A stretch of 64,000 nucleotides of DNA from the NCBI GenBank assembly GCA_947494715.1, contig CANLWG010000006.1:1-64000 (forward strand), given 5' to 3'. Below the pieces are notes generated by a model, which saw only the letters and a program-made list of their open reading frames with translations, was not told where the DNA came from and ran no database searches. The stretch's first letter is position 1; each line of letters opens with the position of its first letter. Below are positions 33,228 to 42,941 of this stretch, piece after piece. The translations under genes and the position numbers were made by a program. This DNA comes from an uncultured Flavobacteriaceae bacterium (GTDB taxonomy: Bacteria; Bacteroidota; Bacteroidia; Flavobacteriales; Flavobacteriaceae).

Positions 33228-34643
33228 TTAGGCAGTTTCCATTTCCATCAATTCACGGGGATCGGTCACCTTGCCCGTGACGGCTGCCGCTGCGGCAACC
33301 AAGGGACTGGCCAATAATGTTCTTGCACCGGGACCTTGTCTTCCTTCAAAATTTCTATTGGAAGTGCTGACGGCATATTTTCCTGCCGGAATCTTATCTT
33401 CGTTCATGGCCAAACAAGCGGAACAACCAGGTTCGCGCAATTCAAATCCAGCCTCGTTTAAAATATCAAGGATACCTTCTTCCTTAATGGCCGTTTCCAC
33501 TTTATGGGAACCGGGTACCAACCATGCGGTAACATTATCGGCTTTCTTCCTACCCTTTATTATGGAGGCAAATGCCCTGAAATCTTCGATTCTACCATTG
33601 GTACAACTTCCAAGGAAAACATAATCGATTTTTTTGCCCATCATGCTATCTCCCTCGCTGAAATCCATGTATTGAAGCGATTTCTTGTATGTCGCCACCC
33701 CTCCTTCAACGGATTCTGCCATGGGAATACCATTGGAAATTCCGATACCCATTCCTGGATTTGTACCGTAGGTAATCATAGGTTCTATATTGGCCGCATC
33801 AAAGGTGACCTCCTTATCAAATTCGGCCCCATCTTCTGTTGGTAAGGTTTTCCAATAGGCCATTGCTTTGTCCCAATCTGTACCTTTTGGAGCAAATTCC
33901 CTTCCTTTTGCATAGTCGAATGTTTTTTCGTCAGGAGCTATCATTCCGCCACGTGCTCCCATTTCAATACTAAGGTTGCAGACGGTCATACGGCCTTCCA
34001 TACTCATATTCCGAAATACCTCACCGGCATATTCCACAAAATAACCCGTAGCACCGGAAGTGGTCAATTGGGAAATGATATAAAGGGCTACGTCTTTTGG
34101 TGTTACGGCCTTGTTTAAGGTTCCTTCAATGTTAATACGCATGCTTTTAGGCTTAGTCTGCATAATACATTGCGTCGCCAGGACCATCTCCACTTCAGAA
34201 GTGCCTATTCCAAATGCAATAGCACCGAAAGCACCATGGGTAGAGGTATGCGAATCTCCACAGACTATAGTTGCACCGGGCAGGGTTATACCATATTCCG
34301 GTCCAACGACATGAACGATACCGTTTTTTTCGTGCCCCAACCCCCAGTAGGAAATACCGTGTGCATTAGCATTTTCTTCCAAGGCCTTTAGCTGATTCGC
34401 CGAAAGTGGATCTTGGACGGGTAGATGTTGATTTATGGTAGGTGTGTTATGATCGGCCGTGGCAAATGTCTTTTCAGGATGCATGACCTTGATCCCCCTA
34501 TTTTTTATGCCCAAAAAAGCAACAGGACTGGTCACCTCGTGCACCATATGCCTATCGATAAATAAAACATCGGGACCATTTTCAATGTGTTGTACCACAT
34601 GTGAATCCCAAACTTTGTCAAATAATGTTCTTTTCGTACTCAT
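33228..34643 (-). CDS. leuC: 3-isopropylmalate dehydratase, large subunit
   Basis: A 471-residue aconitase-family catalytic subunit and the first gene of the leu operon. Iron-sulfur cysteines appear in [13 protein letters not shown] and [19 protein letters not shown]; other landmarks are [36 protein letters not shown] and [17 protein letters not shown]. The frame is open to an ATG at 34655, but ATG 34643 gives the usual MS-K-x-TLFDKVW start and is preceded by GGGGAG at Shine-Dalgarno distance. A TAnnTTTG box on the minus strand (34666-34673) may be the -7 element of the operon promoter. Confidence 0.95.
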   Translation of the reverse strand: MSTKRTLFDKVWDSHVVQHIENGPDVLFIDRHMVHEVTSPVAFLGIKNRGIKVMHPEKTFATADHNTPTINQHLPVQDPLSANQLKALEENANAHGISYWGLGHEKNGIVHVVGPEYGITLPGATIVCGDSHTSTHGAFGAIAFGIGTSEVEMVLATQCIMQTKPKSMRINIEGTLNKAVTPKDVALYIISQLTTSGATGYFVEYAGEVFRNMSMEGRMTVCNLSIEMGARGGMIAPDEKTFDYAKGREFAPKGTDWDKAMAYWKTLPTEDGAEFDKEVTFDAANIEPMITYGTNPGMGIGISNGIPMAESVEGGVATYKKSLQYMDFSEGDSMMGKKIDYVFLGSCTNGRIEDFRAFASIIKGRKKADNVTAWLVPGSHKVETAIKEEGILDILNEAGFELREPGCSACLAMNEDKIPAGKYAVSTSNRNFEGRQGPGARTLLASPLVAAAAAVTGKVTDPRELMEMETA

Positions 34644-34888
34644 ATTTCTCCCCATTATAAGCTTACAAAACTATGAAATGGAGTGGTTTTAGGAAATTAT
34701 TGCTATGGAAAATTACGATGTTCAACAACATATACATCAAACTAATTCGCAGAATTATGAGTCGGTTGGCGTTTTGTTTAACATACTGAATTCCAATTTT
34801 AACACAATAGTAACGGTTTTGAGCTTTTGGTATAAATACCTTGTAAGATGAACTACTCAATCAATTTTATAAATCAAAAAAAGAACTT

Positions 34889-35998
34889 ATGAAACATTTT
34901 TACAGAAAATGCCTGATGCTTGCTTTATTAGGTTCGTTGTTTCTTATGACAGAAGCCATTGCCCAGTTGGATCTGCCTAGGGGGAGTCAAATGGCTAAAG
35001 TATCTCAACAATTAGGAATTACCGATATCTCAGTTGCTTATTCCAGACCGAGTGTAAACGACAGGGAAATTTGGGGAAGTTTGGTTCCGTATGGCATGAA
35101 CAATTTAGGATTTGGAACCGCCAAGGAGTCCCCATGGAGGGCCGGCGCCAACGAAAATACGATAATCAAATTCACCGATGACGTTAAAATAGAAGGTCAA
35201 CCTTTGGCCGCTGGAAAATATGGTCTTCACATGGTCGTTGAAGAAGATGGAGGAGCAACTATAATTTTCTCAAAGAACCATGGCGCATGGGGCAGTTATT
35301 TTTATGAGCCTTCCGAAGATGCACTCCGGGTAGATGTGGAAACCAAGGAAATTCCACATACCGAGCAACTTACATTTACCTTTGAAAATGTTGATGCCAA
35401 TTCAGCCGTCCTGGCCCTTAATTGGGAGAAAAAACAGATTCCATTTAAAGTTGAGGTGGATGTAACCGATGTAGTATTGGCCGATATCCGCCACAAGTTG
35501 CAAAATGTACAAGGGTTTAATAGACAATCCTGGGAGCAGGCCGCAAATTTTGCGTTGAACAATGATGGTGATTTGGACGAGGCACTGGGCTGGATAGATG
35601 CCGCCATTGCGGGTCAGTTTTTTAGTGAGAAGAACTACAATAACCTGAATATAAAATCACAAATTTTGACCAAACAAGGAAAAACGGCCGAAGCAGAAGC
35701 CCTCATGGATGAGGCCCTGGAAATGGCTACGGTCTTCGAGATACATGGTTATGGTAGGCAATTAATAGCCCAGGGGAAAAAGGAAAAAGCCTTGGAAGTA
35801 TTTAAGATGAACGCCAAAAAGAACAAGGGAACTTGGCCGGTAGATTATGGGCTTGCAAGAGGTTATTCCGCTGTAGGCAACTATAAATCAGCACTCAAAC
35901 ATATTAAAGTTGCAGCAGGAAGGGCTCCCGATGCCCAGAACAAAACTGCCATTGCGGCAAATATCACCAAACTAGAAAACGGGGAAGGCATCAATTAA
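34889..35998 (+). CDS. Exported DUF2911 protein with C-terminal TPR-like helices
   Basis: A 369-residue protein with a signal peptide (residues 1-25, ending MTEAIAQ). Residues about 26-190 match DUF2911, a Bacteroidota periplasmic domain: LPRGSQMAKVSQQLGITDIS, VAYSRPSVNDREIWG, PWRAGANENTIIKFTDDV, LAAGKYGLHMV and WGSYFYEPSEDALRV. Residues about 215-365 are helical pairs of TPR type (DEALGWIDAAIA, AEAEALMDEALEM, KKEKALEVFKMNAKKNKG, YKSALKHIKVAAGRAPD). The function is unknown. It diverges from leuC and ends at a strong terminator shared with recG. Confidence 0.85.
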   Translation: MKHFYRKCLMLALLGSLFLMTEAIAQLDLPRGSQMAKVSQQLGITDISVAYSRPSVNDREIWGSLVPYGMNNLGFGTAKESPWRAGANENTIIKFTDDVKIEGQPLAAGKYGLHMVVEEDGGATIIFSKNHGAWGSYFYEPSEDALRVDVETKEIPHTEQLTFTFENVDANSAVLALNWEKKQIPFKVEVDVTDVVLADIRHKLQNVQGFNRQSWEQAANFALNNDGDLDEALGWIDAAIAGQFFSEKNYNNLNIKSQILTKQGKTAEAEALMDEALEMATVFEIHGYGRQLIAQGKKEKALEVFKMNAKKNKGTWPVDYGLARGYSAVGNYKSALKHIKVAAGRAPDAQNKTAIAANITKLENGEGIN

Positions 35999-36021
35999 AA
36001 AACGAATTGCATGGAAATTGA

Positions 36022-36050
36022 AAAGCCCAACTTTTGTTGGGCTTTCTTAT
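36022..36050. terminator. Two-way terminator between the DUF2911 gene and recG
   Basis: AAAGCCCAAC (36022-36031), loop TTTT, GTTGGGCTTT (36036-36045): a ten-pair perfect stem. It is flanked by A-rich sequence on the left and T-rich sequence on the right, between two convergent genes. Confidence 0.88.
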
Positions 36051-36058
36051 TGTTACTT

Positions 36059-38164
36059 TTAGCTAATATACGTCCAAATATTTTTGTGTTTTACCAATTG
36101 TGCATACGTATGCCGAACAACTAAATTATTCGTATGTTCCAAATTAGGGTCATTTTTCAACGTTTGGATAGCAAAATGCCGAGCGGTTTTCAAAATATCA
36201 TTATCCTTTACAATATCCGCAATTTTTAGATTGAGAATACCACTTTGTTGGGTACCCATTAAATCCCCCGGACCCCGAAGCCTTAAGTCCACTTCGGCAA
36301 TTTCAAAACCATCATTGGTACGTACCATGGTCTCCAGCCTAGTTTTGGCTTCCGAAGTAAGTTTGTGGCTGGTCATTAATATACAATAACTTTGATCGGC
36401 ACCACGGCCCACCCTTCCCCGAAGTTGGTGCAATTGGGATAGGCCGAAACGCTCCGCGCTTTCAATGATCATTACGGAAGCATTGGGAACGTTTACCCCA
36501 ACTTCAATGACCGTTGTGGCTACCATGATATTCGTTTCACCTTTAACGAAACGTTCCATTTCATAATCTTTATCCGCCGGTTTCATTTTGCCATGAACAA
36601 TGGAAATCTGATAGTCGGGTAGGGGGAAGTCCCTTACAATGCTTTCGTACCCGTCCATCAGATCCTTGTAATCCAAAGCTTCTGATTCCTGGATCAATGG
36701 GTATACCACATAGATTTGCCTTCCTTTTTTTATTTCATCCTTTATAAAACGGAAAACTTTGAGTCGATTCGAATCATAACGATGAACGGTTTTTATGGGT
36801 TTTCTACCGGGCGGAAGCTCATCAATAACCGAAATGTCCAAATCGCCGTACAGACTCATGGCCAAGGTTCGGGGAATAGGGGTGGCCGTCATGACCAAAA
36901 TGTGTGGTGGAACCTCATTCTTATGCCAAAGCTTACTACGTTGGGCCACACCAAACCGATGTTGCTCGTCCACGATGGCCAGTCCTAAATTTTTGAACTG
37001 AACCTTATCTTCCAACACTGCATGGGTGCCGATCAGAATATGCAATTCACCATTTTCCAATTGTTCATGAATAGGTGTTCTGGCCGACTTTTTTACCGAC
37101 CCAGTCAACAATTCACAGGTAACCTCGGTGCTTTCCAATAATTCTTTAATACCGTTGTAATGTTGCTGAGCTAGAATCTCGGTAGGGGCCATTAAACATG
37201 CTTGAAAACCATTGTCTATGGCCAAGAGCATAATCATCAGGGCAACTATTGTTTTCCCTGAACCCACATCACCTTGAAGCAGGCGGTTCATTTGGGCATT
37301 GCTCCCTAAATCTGCCCTAATTTCCTTGATCACCCGCTTTTGTGCATTGGTCAGTTCAAAAGGAAGATGGTCCCGGTAAAAGGTGTTGAAGAGCTCGCCG
37401 ACCTTATCAAAATTGAAGCCTTTTATTTTTTGTTTACGTAATAATTTCTTGGAAATGAGTTGTAGCTGTATGTAAAAGAGTTCCTCAAACTTTAAACGAA
37501 ATTGGGCCTTGGCCAGCAATTCCTGATTTTTTGGAAAATGGATATTGAACAGCGATTCACTTTTTGACAGTAATTGTAGTTCAAAAAGGATTTTGTCAGA
37601 AAGTGTTTCCGAAAACTGGCCATTGCTTTCCAAAAACAACTGCTGCATCATTTTATTGATGACCCGGTTGGTAATGCCTTTATTGGAAAGTTTTTCCGTG
37701 GACGGATAAACAGGTTGCATTGCTATTTTAAGGCCTTTTTCATGATCGGTCAACAATTCCATATCGGGATGGGGCATGGAGAATTTCCCATTGTACCAAT
37801 TGCATCTTCCAAAAACCACGTAAGGGGTGTTGAGTTTTAGATTTTCACGGATCCATTTTTGTCCCCTAAACCATACTAGTTCCATTTCGGCGGTTTCGTC
37901 AATAAAAGTAGCTACCAAACGTTTCCCTCTTTTTTGCTCTACGGTTTTGATATGGATGATTTTTCCAATGACCTGAACATCTGCATTGCTCCGTTGTAAC
38001 TGGGTAATTTTGTAATACTGGGTCCTATCGATATATCGATTTGGAAATAGGTTGATGAGATCTTGATAAGTGGCAATAGCCAGCTCCGATTGTAGTGTTT
38101 CAGCCCGATTGGGACCAACACCTTTGAGGTACGTAATCGGAGTCTGTAGCATATTGGTGTTCAT
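36059..38164 (-). CDS. recG: ATP-dependent DNA helicase RecG
   Basis: A 701-residue superfamily 2 helicase that remodels stalled replication forks and Holliday junctions. The N-terminal wedge domain (about 1-230) begins with the typical TPITYLKGVGPNRAETL. The helicase core has Walker A GDVGSGKT, LMAPTEILAQQHY, the DEQHRFGV box, VMTATPIPRTLAM and the C-terminal LHQLRGRVGRG and LRLRGPGDLMGTQQSG. The frame extends to a TTG at 38182, but the first ATG is 38164 (MNTNMLQTP), which I prefer. Length is normal. It converges with the DUF2911 gene and diverges from the M1 peptidase gene. Confidence 0.95.
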   Translation of the reverse strand: MNTNMLQTPITYLKGVGPNRAETLQSELAIATYQDLINLFPNRYIDRTQYYKITQLQRSNADVQVIGKIIHIKTVEQKRGKRLVATFIDETAEMELVWFRGQKWIRENLKLNTPYVVFGRCNWYNGKFSMPHPDMELLTDHEKGLKIAMQPVYPSTEKLSNKGITNRVINKMMQQLFLESNGQFSETLSDKILFELQLLSKSESLFNIHFPKNQELLAKAQFRLKFEELFYIQLQLISKKLLRKQKIKGFNFDKVGELFNTFYRDHLPFELTNAQKRVIKEIRADLGSNAQMNRLLQGDVGSGKTIVALMIMLLAIDNGFQACLMAPTEILAQQHYNGIKELLESTEVTCELLTGSVKKSARTPIHEQLENGELHILIGTHAVLEDKVQFKNLGLAIVDEQHRFGVAQRSKLWHKNEVPPHILVMTATPIPRTLAMSLYGDLDISVIDELPPGRKPIKTVHRYDSNRLKVFRFIKDEIKKGRQIYVVYPLIQESEALDYKDLMDGYESIVRDFPLPDYQISIVHGKMKPADKDYEMERFVKGETNIMVATTVIEVGVNVPNASVMIIESAERFGLSQLHQLRGRVGRGADQSYCILMTSHKLTSEAKTRLETMVRTNDGFEIAEVDLRLRGPGDLMGTQQSGILNLKIADIVKDNDILKTARHFAIQTLKNDPNLEHTNNLVVRHTYAQLVKHKNIWTYIS

Positions 38165-38245
38165 AGGACTAAAATAGGGCAAGCGTTCCTCAACTCCAAT
38201 AAACTAAAATGCTAAATTTGGTTCAAGTTTTGTAGTACGGCACTT

Positions 38246-40324
38246 ATGAAGCAACTTATTACTGTTCTTTTTCTTTTTCAAAGCGTATTCGTATTGACCC
38301 AGCGTCAGGATAAGGTAAACTTTATTCAATGCGATGCTCTGGTAGTACCTTTTGCAAGGGAGGGACGTTTAGAAGGCTCGGTGACATATAAATTTGAGGT
38401 ACTTCAAAATGTGGATTCCGTTTTTTTGGATGCCAGGAATATGGAATTTACATCGGTACGTTTGAACGACAGAATAGTCAAGTATTCAACCTCGGGAAAA
38501 TCTATTTCCGTAAAGAAAAAATTGAAAAGGAGGAAGTCTTACAAACTGAAACTTGATTACACGGCCCATCCTAAGCAGACAGTCTATTTTATGAATTGGA
38601 ACGATGACAATCCAAAAAATGATCAAATGTGGACACAAGGTCAGGGAAAGTATACGAGCCATTGGTTACCTAGTTTCGATGATATGACGGAAAAGGTGGA
38701 ATTTGACCTGAACATCACTTTTGATAAGAATTATGAAGTTATTGCCAATGGGAAGTTGGTTGCAATTCAAGAAACAGATTCCTTAAAAACATGGTCTTTT
38801 GATATGAAAGAACCCATGAGCAGCTATCTTTTGGCCTTTGTCATCGGCAAGTATGAAAAGCGTAACTTGACTTCCGCAAGCGGCACGTCTATTGAGAACT
38901 ATTTTTATCCAAAGGACAATGAACGAGTTGAACCTACATATAGATATACCAAGGAGATTTTCGATTTTCTGGAAGAGGAAATAGGTATTGCGTATCCTTG
39001 GCAGAACTACAAACAGATTCCTGTTCACGACTTTCTGTATGCAGGAATGGAGAATACGGGCTGCACCATTTTTTCTGATGCGTATGTCATCGATTCAGTA
39101 GCATTTGCAGATAAGAATTATGTAAATGTAAATGCTCATGAAATGGCCCATCAATGGTTTGGGAATCTGGTTACCGAAAGAAGTGGAAACCACCATTGGT
39201 TGCATGAAGGCTTTGCTACCTATTACGCCTGTTTGGCCGAAAAGGAAATTTTTGGAGAAGAGTATTTTTATTGGAGGTTTTATGAATCTTTGATGGCACT
39301 TCAAAATTCAATTGAAAAGGGTCAGGGGCAGCGTCTTTTGGATCCCAGGGCAAGTAGTCTTACCTTTTATGAGAAAGGAGCCTGGGCCATTTTTATGCTT
39401 CGGGAGCGGATAGGGGATATGGCCTTTAAAAAGGGAATCCAGTCCTATTTGGAGAAGTATGCTTTTGCCAATGTAACAGTATCCAATTTCATTCAAGAAA
39501 TGGAAAAATCAAGCGGTACGAACCTGTCCCGCTTTGTAAAAGTATGGTTGGACGATACTGCACTTCCTTTTGATGTTGCCCGTAAAAAATTGGCTGAAAA
39601 ATCAGTATCCCTAAAATCATTGTTTTCCCTGCAGGAAGAACTAAAAAACCTGGAAAGTGATGCTATAAATTATACATCATATTGGAATGGTACCAGCTCT
39701 ACGGAACTAAAGAAATATATGCTCCAAAATTTTCTTCAGGCAATGCCAGAGAAAATCGTTAATACCGTTTTTGACTCGGATGTGTTGGAGCTACGGCAAG
39801 CTTTGGCACTGACTATCCAAGATGCCAAGGATTATCCCAAGGAGAAGTTTGAGACCCTTTTAAATGACAACAGCTATACTACCCTGGAGAATGTCCTGTT
39901 CAAGCTATGGATGGCCTATCCGGAGGAAAGAAATACCTATTTGGAAAAGACCAAGGGAGTTATTGGGCTTCCTGATAAGAATGTTCGTCTCATGTGGTTG
40001 ACCTTGGCCATTTTAACGGAAGGATACGAAGGACGAAATACTAAATTGTATTTTGATGAGCTGAGTGGTTATACTGCACCGGAATATTCTTTTGAAGTAC
40101 GTCAAGGTGCTTTTCAATATCTTAACGAAGCCTTTGGTTTTAAGGACAGTAACCTACTGGATTTGGCACAGGCAACTACCCATCATTCATGGCAGTTTAA
40201 AAAATTCTCTAGAAATTTAATGGTGGAATTGTTGAAGGACAAGGTATATAGAGAAAGGATTATGACCCTTTTGGGCAAACTAAAGCCAGAGGAACGGCGT
40301 TATATAGAAAGTAAAGTAAAGTAG
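38246..40324 (+). CDS. Exported M1-family aminopeptidase
   Basis: A 692-residue zinc aminopeptidase with a signal peptide (about 1-19). Residues 266-270 (AGMEN) are the exopeptidase substrate motif. The zinc site is HEMAHQW (298-304) with the third ligand E321 (WLHEGFATYY). The N-terminal beta saddle domain (25-230) and helical C-terminal domain fit the family. It trims N-terminal residues from peptides in the periplasm or outside. TAAATTTG at 38213-38220 may be the -7 box of its promoter. The patatin gene starts one base after its stop, so the two are one transcriptional and probably translationally coupled unit. Confidence 0.92.
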   Translation: MKQLITVLFLFQSVFVLTQRQDKVNFIQCDALVVPFAREGRLEGSVTYKFEVLQNVDSVFLDARNMEFTSVRLNDRIVKYSTSGKSISVKKKLKRRKSYKLKLDYTAHPKQTVYFMNWNDDNPKNDQMWTQGQGKYTSHWLPSFDDMTEKVEFDLNITFDKNYEVIANGKLVAIQETDSLKTWSFDMKEPMSSYLLAFVIGKYEKRNLTSASGTSIENYFYPKDNERVEPTYRYTKEIFDFLEEEIGIAYPWQNYKQIPVHDFLYAGMENTGCTIFSDAYVIDSVAFADKNYVNVNAHEMAHQWFGNLVTERSGNHHWLHEGFATYYACLAEKEIFGEEYFYWRFYESLMALQNSIEKGQGQRLLDPRASSLTFYEKGAWAIFMLRERIGDMAFKKGIQSYLEKYAFANVTVSNFIQEMEKSSGTNLSRFVKVWLDDTALPFDVARKKLAEKSVSLKSLFSLQEELKNLESDAINYTSYWNGTSSTELKKYMLQNFLQAMPEKIVNTVFDSDVLELRQALALTIQDAKDYPKEKFETLLNDNSYTTLENVLFKLWMAYPEERNTYLEKTKGVIGLPDKNVRLMWLTLAILTEGYEGRNTKLYFDELSGYTAPEYSFEVRQGAFQYLNEAFGFKDSNLLDLAQATTHHSWQFKKFSRNLMVELLKDKVYRERIMTLLGKLKPEERRYIESKVK

Positions 40325-40325
40325 G

Positions 40326-41237
40326 ATGCGGGCAATGGTAATTTCCGGAGGAGGTAGTAAAGGCGCTTTTGGTGGTGGGGTGGCCCAATACCTGATGCAG
40401 GAACTGGAGCACGACTATGATTTGTTTCTTGGGACCTCAACGGGCAGCCTGCTTATCTCTCACTTGGCTCTTCAAAAAATCGATAAGATCAAGGAAGTAT
40501 ACACCTCGGTAAATCAGGATAGTATCTTTAGCAATTGCCCTTTCCTGATTCAGAATAAACATGGTGTGGATAACATCGCCATCAATCACTGGAATGTGTT
40601 TAAAAACTTCTATAGCGGTAGCAAAACTTTTGGAGAAAGTCATAACCTATTAGAATTGATTAGGGATACCTTAACGGTCGAAGAGTTTGAGAACCTAAAA
40701 AATGGCCCAAAGGAAATCATCGTTACCGTTTCCAACCTGTCCTTGAACCAAGTGGAATACAAAAGCATCAATGACTACGGTTATGACGATTTTTGCGAAT
40801 GGATCTGGATTTCCTGCAACTATACTCCTTTTATGAGCTTGGTACGTAAGGATGGATGCGAATATGCGGATGGCGGCTTGGGTAATATGGTACCCATAGA
40901 GGAAGCTATTAAGAGGGGCGCTACGGAAATAGATGCCATAATTCTACAGACCGAAGTAACTCATTTTAATCGATTACCATCCAAGAACGCATTTGCCCTA
41001 TTGACCAATATGTTTGCCTTTATGTTGGATAGGATAGAGCGGCAGAACATCCGTATCGGAAAATTTGTGGCCAACCATAATGACGCCATTATTAATTTCT
41101 ATTTTACACCAACAGTATTGACCACCAACTCCCTAATTTTTAATAAAGAAAAAATGACCAATTGGTGGGAGAGTGGCTTTAACTTTGCAAAGCACAAGAA
41201 TATAGAACTTAATCAGATTGAGCCAGAGGTAGAGTGA
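40326..41237 (+). CDS. Patatin-like phospholipase
   Basis: A 303-residue cytoplasmic-type patatin: no signal peptide. The oxyanion loop is ISGGGSKGAFGGG (6-18), the nucleophile Ser38 sits in GTSTG (36-40) and the dyad Asp182 in YADGGLGN. This Ser-Asp dyad hydrolyses acyl esters of phospholipids or other lipids. The C-terminus contains helices and a conserved-looking THFNRLPS segment, and no outer-membrane (POTRA/barrel) extension, so it is a soluble enzyme. It follows the M1 peptidase gene by one base. The functional link between the two is unclear. Confidence 0.9.
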   Translation: MRAMVISGGGSKGAFGGGVAQYLMQELEHDYDLFLGTSTGSLLISHLALQKIDKIKEVYTSVNQDSIFSNCPFLIQNKHGVDNIAINHWNVFKNFYSGSKTFGESHNLLELIRDTLTVEEFENLKNGPKEIIVTVSNLSLNQVEYKSINDYGYDDFCEWIWISCNYTPFMSLVRKDGCEYADGGLGNMVPIEEAIKRGATEIDAIILQTEVTHFNRLPSKNAFALLTNMFAFMLDRIERQNIRIGKFVANHNDAIINFYFTPTVLTTNSLIFNKEKMTNWWESGFNFAKHKNIELNQIEPEVE

Positions 41238-41431
41238 GAATTAGTACTGATAAAAATGAGCACTAAACCACTGCCATGCTTATAAATCCATAGGTTTGAA
41301 AGAGCAATGAAATTGCCAGAGGTTAATAGGTTATTGAGTCTTTAGGTTATTTTGACAGAGTACAACAATGACTTAGTGACCAAGTAACTCGGCAACTTTT
41401 GAAAATCAAAATATTCGCAGAAACTGAAAGT

Positions 41432-41469
41432 TTTGCACTAAAAGTGCATACCTGCCAACCGCAGGCAGG
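41432..41469. repeat. Pair of adjacent small hairpins in a 284-base spacer
   Basis: TGCACT/AGTGCA arms around two bases (near 41434-41448) are followed directly by CCTGCC (41451-41456) and GGCAGG (41464-41469) around AACCGCA. The second, GC-rich palindrome stands out from AT-rich surroundings and resembles dispersed REP-like units of Flavobacteriaceae. It may also stabilise the 3' ends of the convergent transcripts. The rest of the spacer (41238-41521) shows nothing else. Confidence 0.45.
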
Positions 41470-41521
41470 GTTTCAACTAAAGATTACGACCAATCAATTA
41501 TTTTCACTGAGATGAACTTGA

Positions 41522-42040
41522 TTACCAAAGTTCCCCAATTTCCTTTTTTACAAAAGAAAGAGCTGTGGCCGAAGGGGATTGTTTGTCCATGGTCTGGTTC
41601 AAAATGTCTTCACGAAGTTTATCGGAAGAATCCGTATCGCTCAGGGCCGCTTTCCGGATCATTTGGATAGTAGCGCTTTTGGCCGCTTTGATAATATTCC
41701 AACATTGATCTGTCATATAGATTTGCTGAGAAAGATTGTGGTCAAATTCGTTTTCAATGTTTTTGATCAACAAAGCTTCGTATTCATTTTTATCTGCTGA
41801 TTTTGGCGAAATCCGTACCACTAAACTTGGAATTGCAATACGTTCTAAAAATAGGGCCATACGTTCATAGGCCTGAAGCCGTATGGGCAGTGTATTTTTT
41901 TGTGAATCCTTGTGCAGTAGAAATCTTCTGCGACCCTCTTCATTGTTGGTATGCAATCGAAAAAAGTAAAAAGCAACTGCACCGGTTACAACAGCTGGTA
42001 ACAAATAAGCGAACAATTGAAAAATTCCGTCTCCGGTCAT
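41522..42040 (-). CDS. Single-helix membrane protein of unknown function
   Basis: A 172-residue protein. Residues about 6-27 form one membrane helix (IFQLFAYLLPAVVTGAVAFY). The rest is a hydrophilic cytoplasmic helical domain with the segment RRRFLLHKDSQKNTLPIRLQAYERMALFLERI. It has the shape of a conserved Bacteroidota family that I cannot name with confidence. It lies 83 bases behind the degenerate OmpA gene on the same strand and may be co-transcribed with it. Confidence 0.6.
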   Translation of the reverse strand: MTGDGIFQLFAYLLPAVVTGAVAFYFFRLHTNNEEGRRRFLLHKDSQKNTLPIRLQAYERMALFLERIAIPSLVVRISPKSADKNEYEALLIKNIENEFDHNLSQQIYMTDQCWNIIKAAKSATIQMIRKAALSDTDSSDKLREDILNQTMDKQSPSATALSFVKKEIGELW

Positions 42041-42123
42041 GGGTGTGGTTTGTCGGTTTATTGCTTGTAAAACGTATGAATTCTATAAAAAGTATGCCGC
42101 CTTCAAAACTGGAATCATACCTT

Positions 42124-42900
42124 CTAATTTGAATTCTTCATTTTCTCCTTTACCATGAGATAGAAGGCATGGTAATTTGGATGTAACTTAAAGCTAATAC
42201 CTTCTTTGAGATTCCCGTCCCGCCCCAAAGAAGTAAGGCGTTCCGGAGCAACGGTAAAATCCTTTTGCAAAATGGAGGCTATTGTTGATGCTTGTTTTCC
42301 GGGCAAGTCCAAATCGCCTGTCATGCTTAGCCCCTCAATGGTCAAGTTTATCTCAGGATTAACATTTAGGATAGTGGCTATTTTTTCTATCCACGCTTTT
42401 CCTTCTTCGGTTAAGGTACTATCGGTATCCGAACCAAATAGGGAGGCGAGGCTGGATGATATGACCACGGCCCCGTTGGAAACAGCTATTTTTGCATTTT
42501 CTCCCAAAGACTGCTTTACATTGGTAAGTACCACAATGGCAGTGGAGTCATTTTTGGCTATGGCATCCTTCATGGCCTTAAGCTGGCCTTCCTTTGCTTG
42601 AAGACTCGCCATAGCACTATTGGCTATGTCTGAATTCTTATTGGAAACTTTTGCAAAATTATTCAGGTTTGTAAGCAAGGTGGCATTGGCATCTTGCAAT
42701 TCGTTGACTTGAGTTTCCAAGGCATCGGCTTTAACCACACTGGCCTTTTCAACCTTTTTTGCTGTAAAAAGTTCAGTTTTTACGGAATCAAGTTCCGATT
42801 TCAAATTGTCGATCTCTGCAATCAATTCGCTTTTACGCTGTGCAGTTACTTGGGAAGCTGTAATGGAAATAAACAAAAGGGTTAGTAATAATCGCATCAT
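42124..42900 (-). CDS. Degenerate OmpA/MotB-like exported coiled-coil protein
   Basis: A 258-residue protein with a signal peptide (1-20, ASQVTAQ). Residues 21-130 are coiled coil (IDNLKSELDSVKTELFTAKK, ADALETQVNELQDANATLL). The C-terminal domain (about 135-245) aligns in layout with the OmpA lipoprotein at 58829-59680: VSNGAVVISSSLASLFGSD corresponds to VEKGVVFVSISDKLLFSSG, and FTVAPERLTSLGRDG to YNVDPKRMTAAGRAE. However, the peptidoglycan-binding residues are gone: the GHTDDVP and N-x-x-LS-x-x-R-A motifs are replaced by EGLSMTGDLDLP and GKQASTIASIL. It probably no longer binds the wall and may be a structural paralogue. The degeneracy is seen; the role is unknown. Confidence 0.7.
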   Translation of the reverse strand: MMRLLLTLLFISITASQVTAQRKSELIAEIDNLKSELDSVKTELFTAKKVEKASVVKADALETQVNELQDANATLLTNLNNFAKVSNKNSDIANSAMASLQAKEGQLKAMKDAIAKNDSTAIVVLTNVKQSLGENAKIAVSNGAVVISSSLASLFGSDTDSTLTEEGKAWIEKIATILNVNPEINLTIEGLSMTGDLDLPGKQASTIASILQKDFTVAPERLTSLGRDGNLKEGISFKLHPNYHAFYLMVKEKMKNSN

Positions 42901-42941
42901 AGATTATTTGGATTTAGCTTATAATCGCAAAAGTAGGGTAT

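Noticed and set aside
34663-34860. Leu/Ile/Val-containing short frame upstream of leuC as a leu leader peptide
   Set aside because: The hydrophobic residues are scattered, no terminator/antiterminator pair follows, and leuC starts directly after it. It lacks the features that make the ilv leader convincing.
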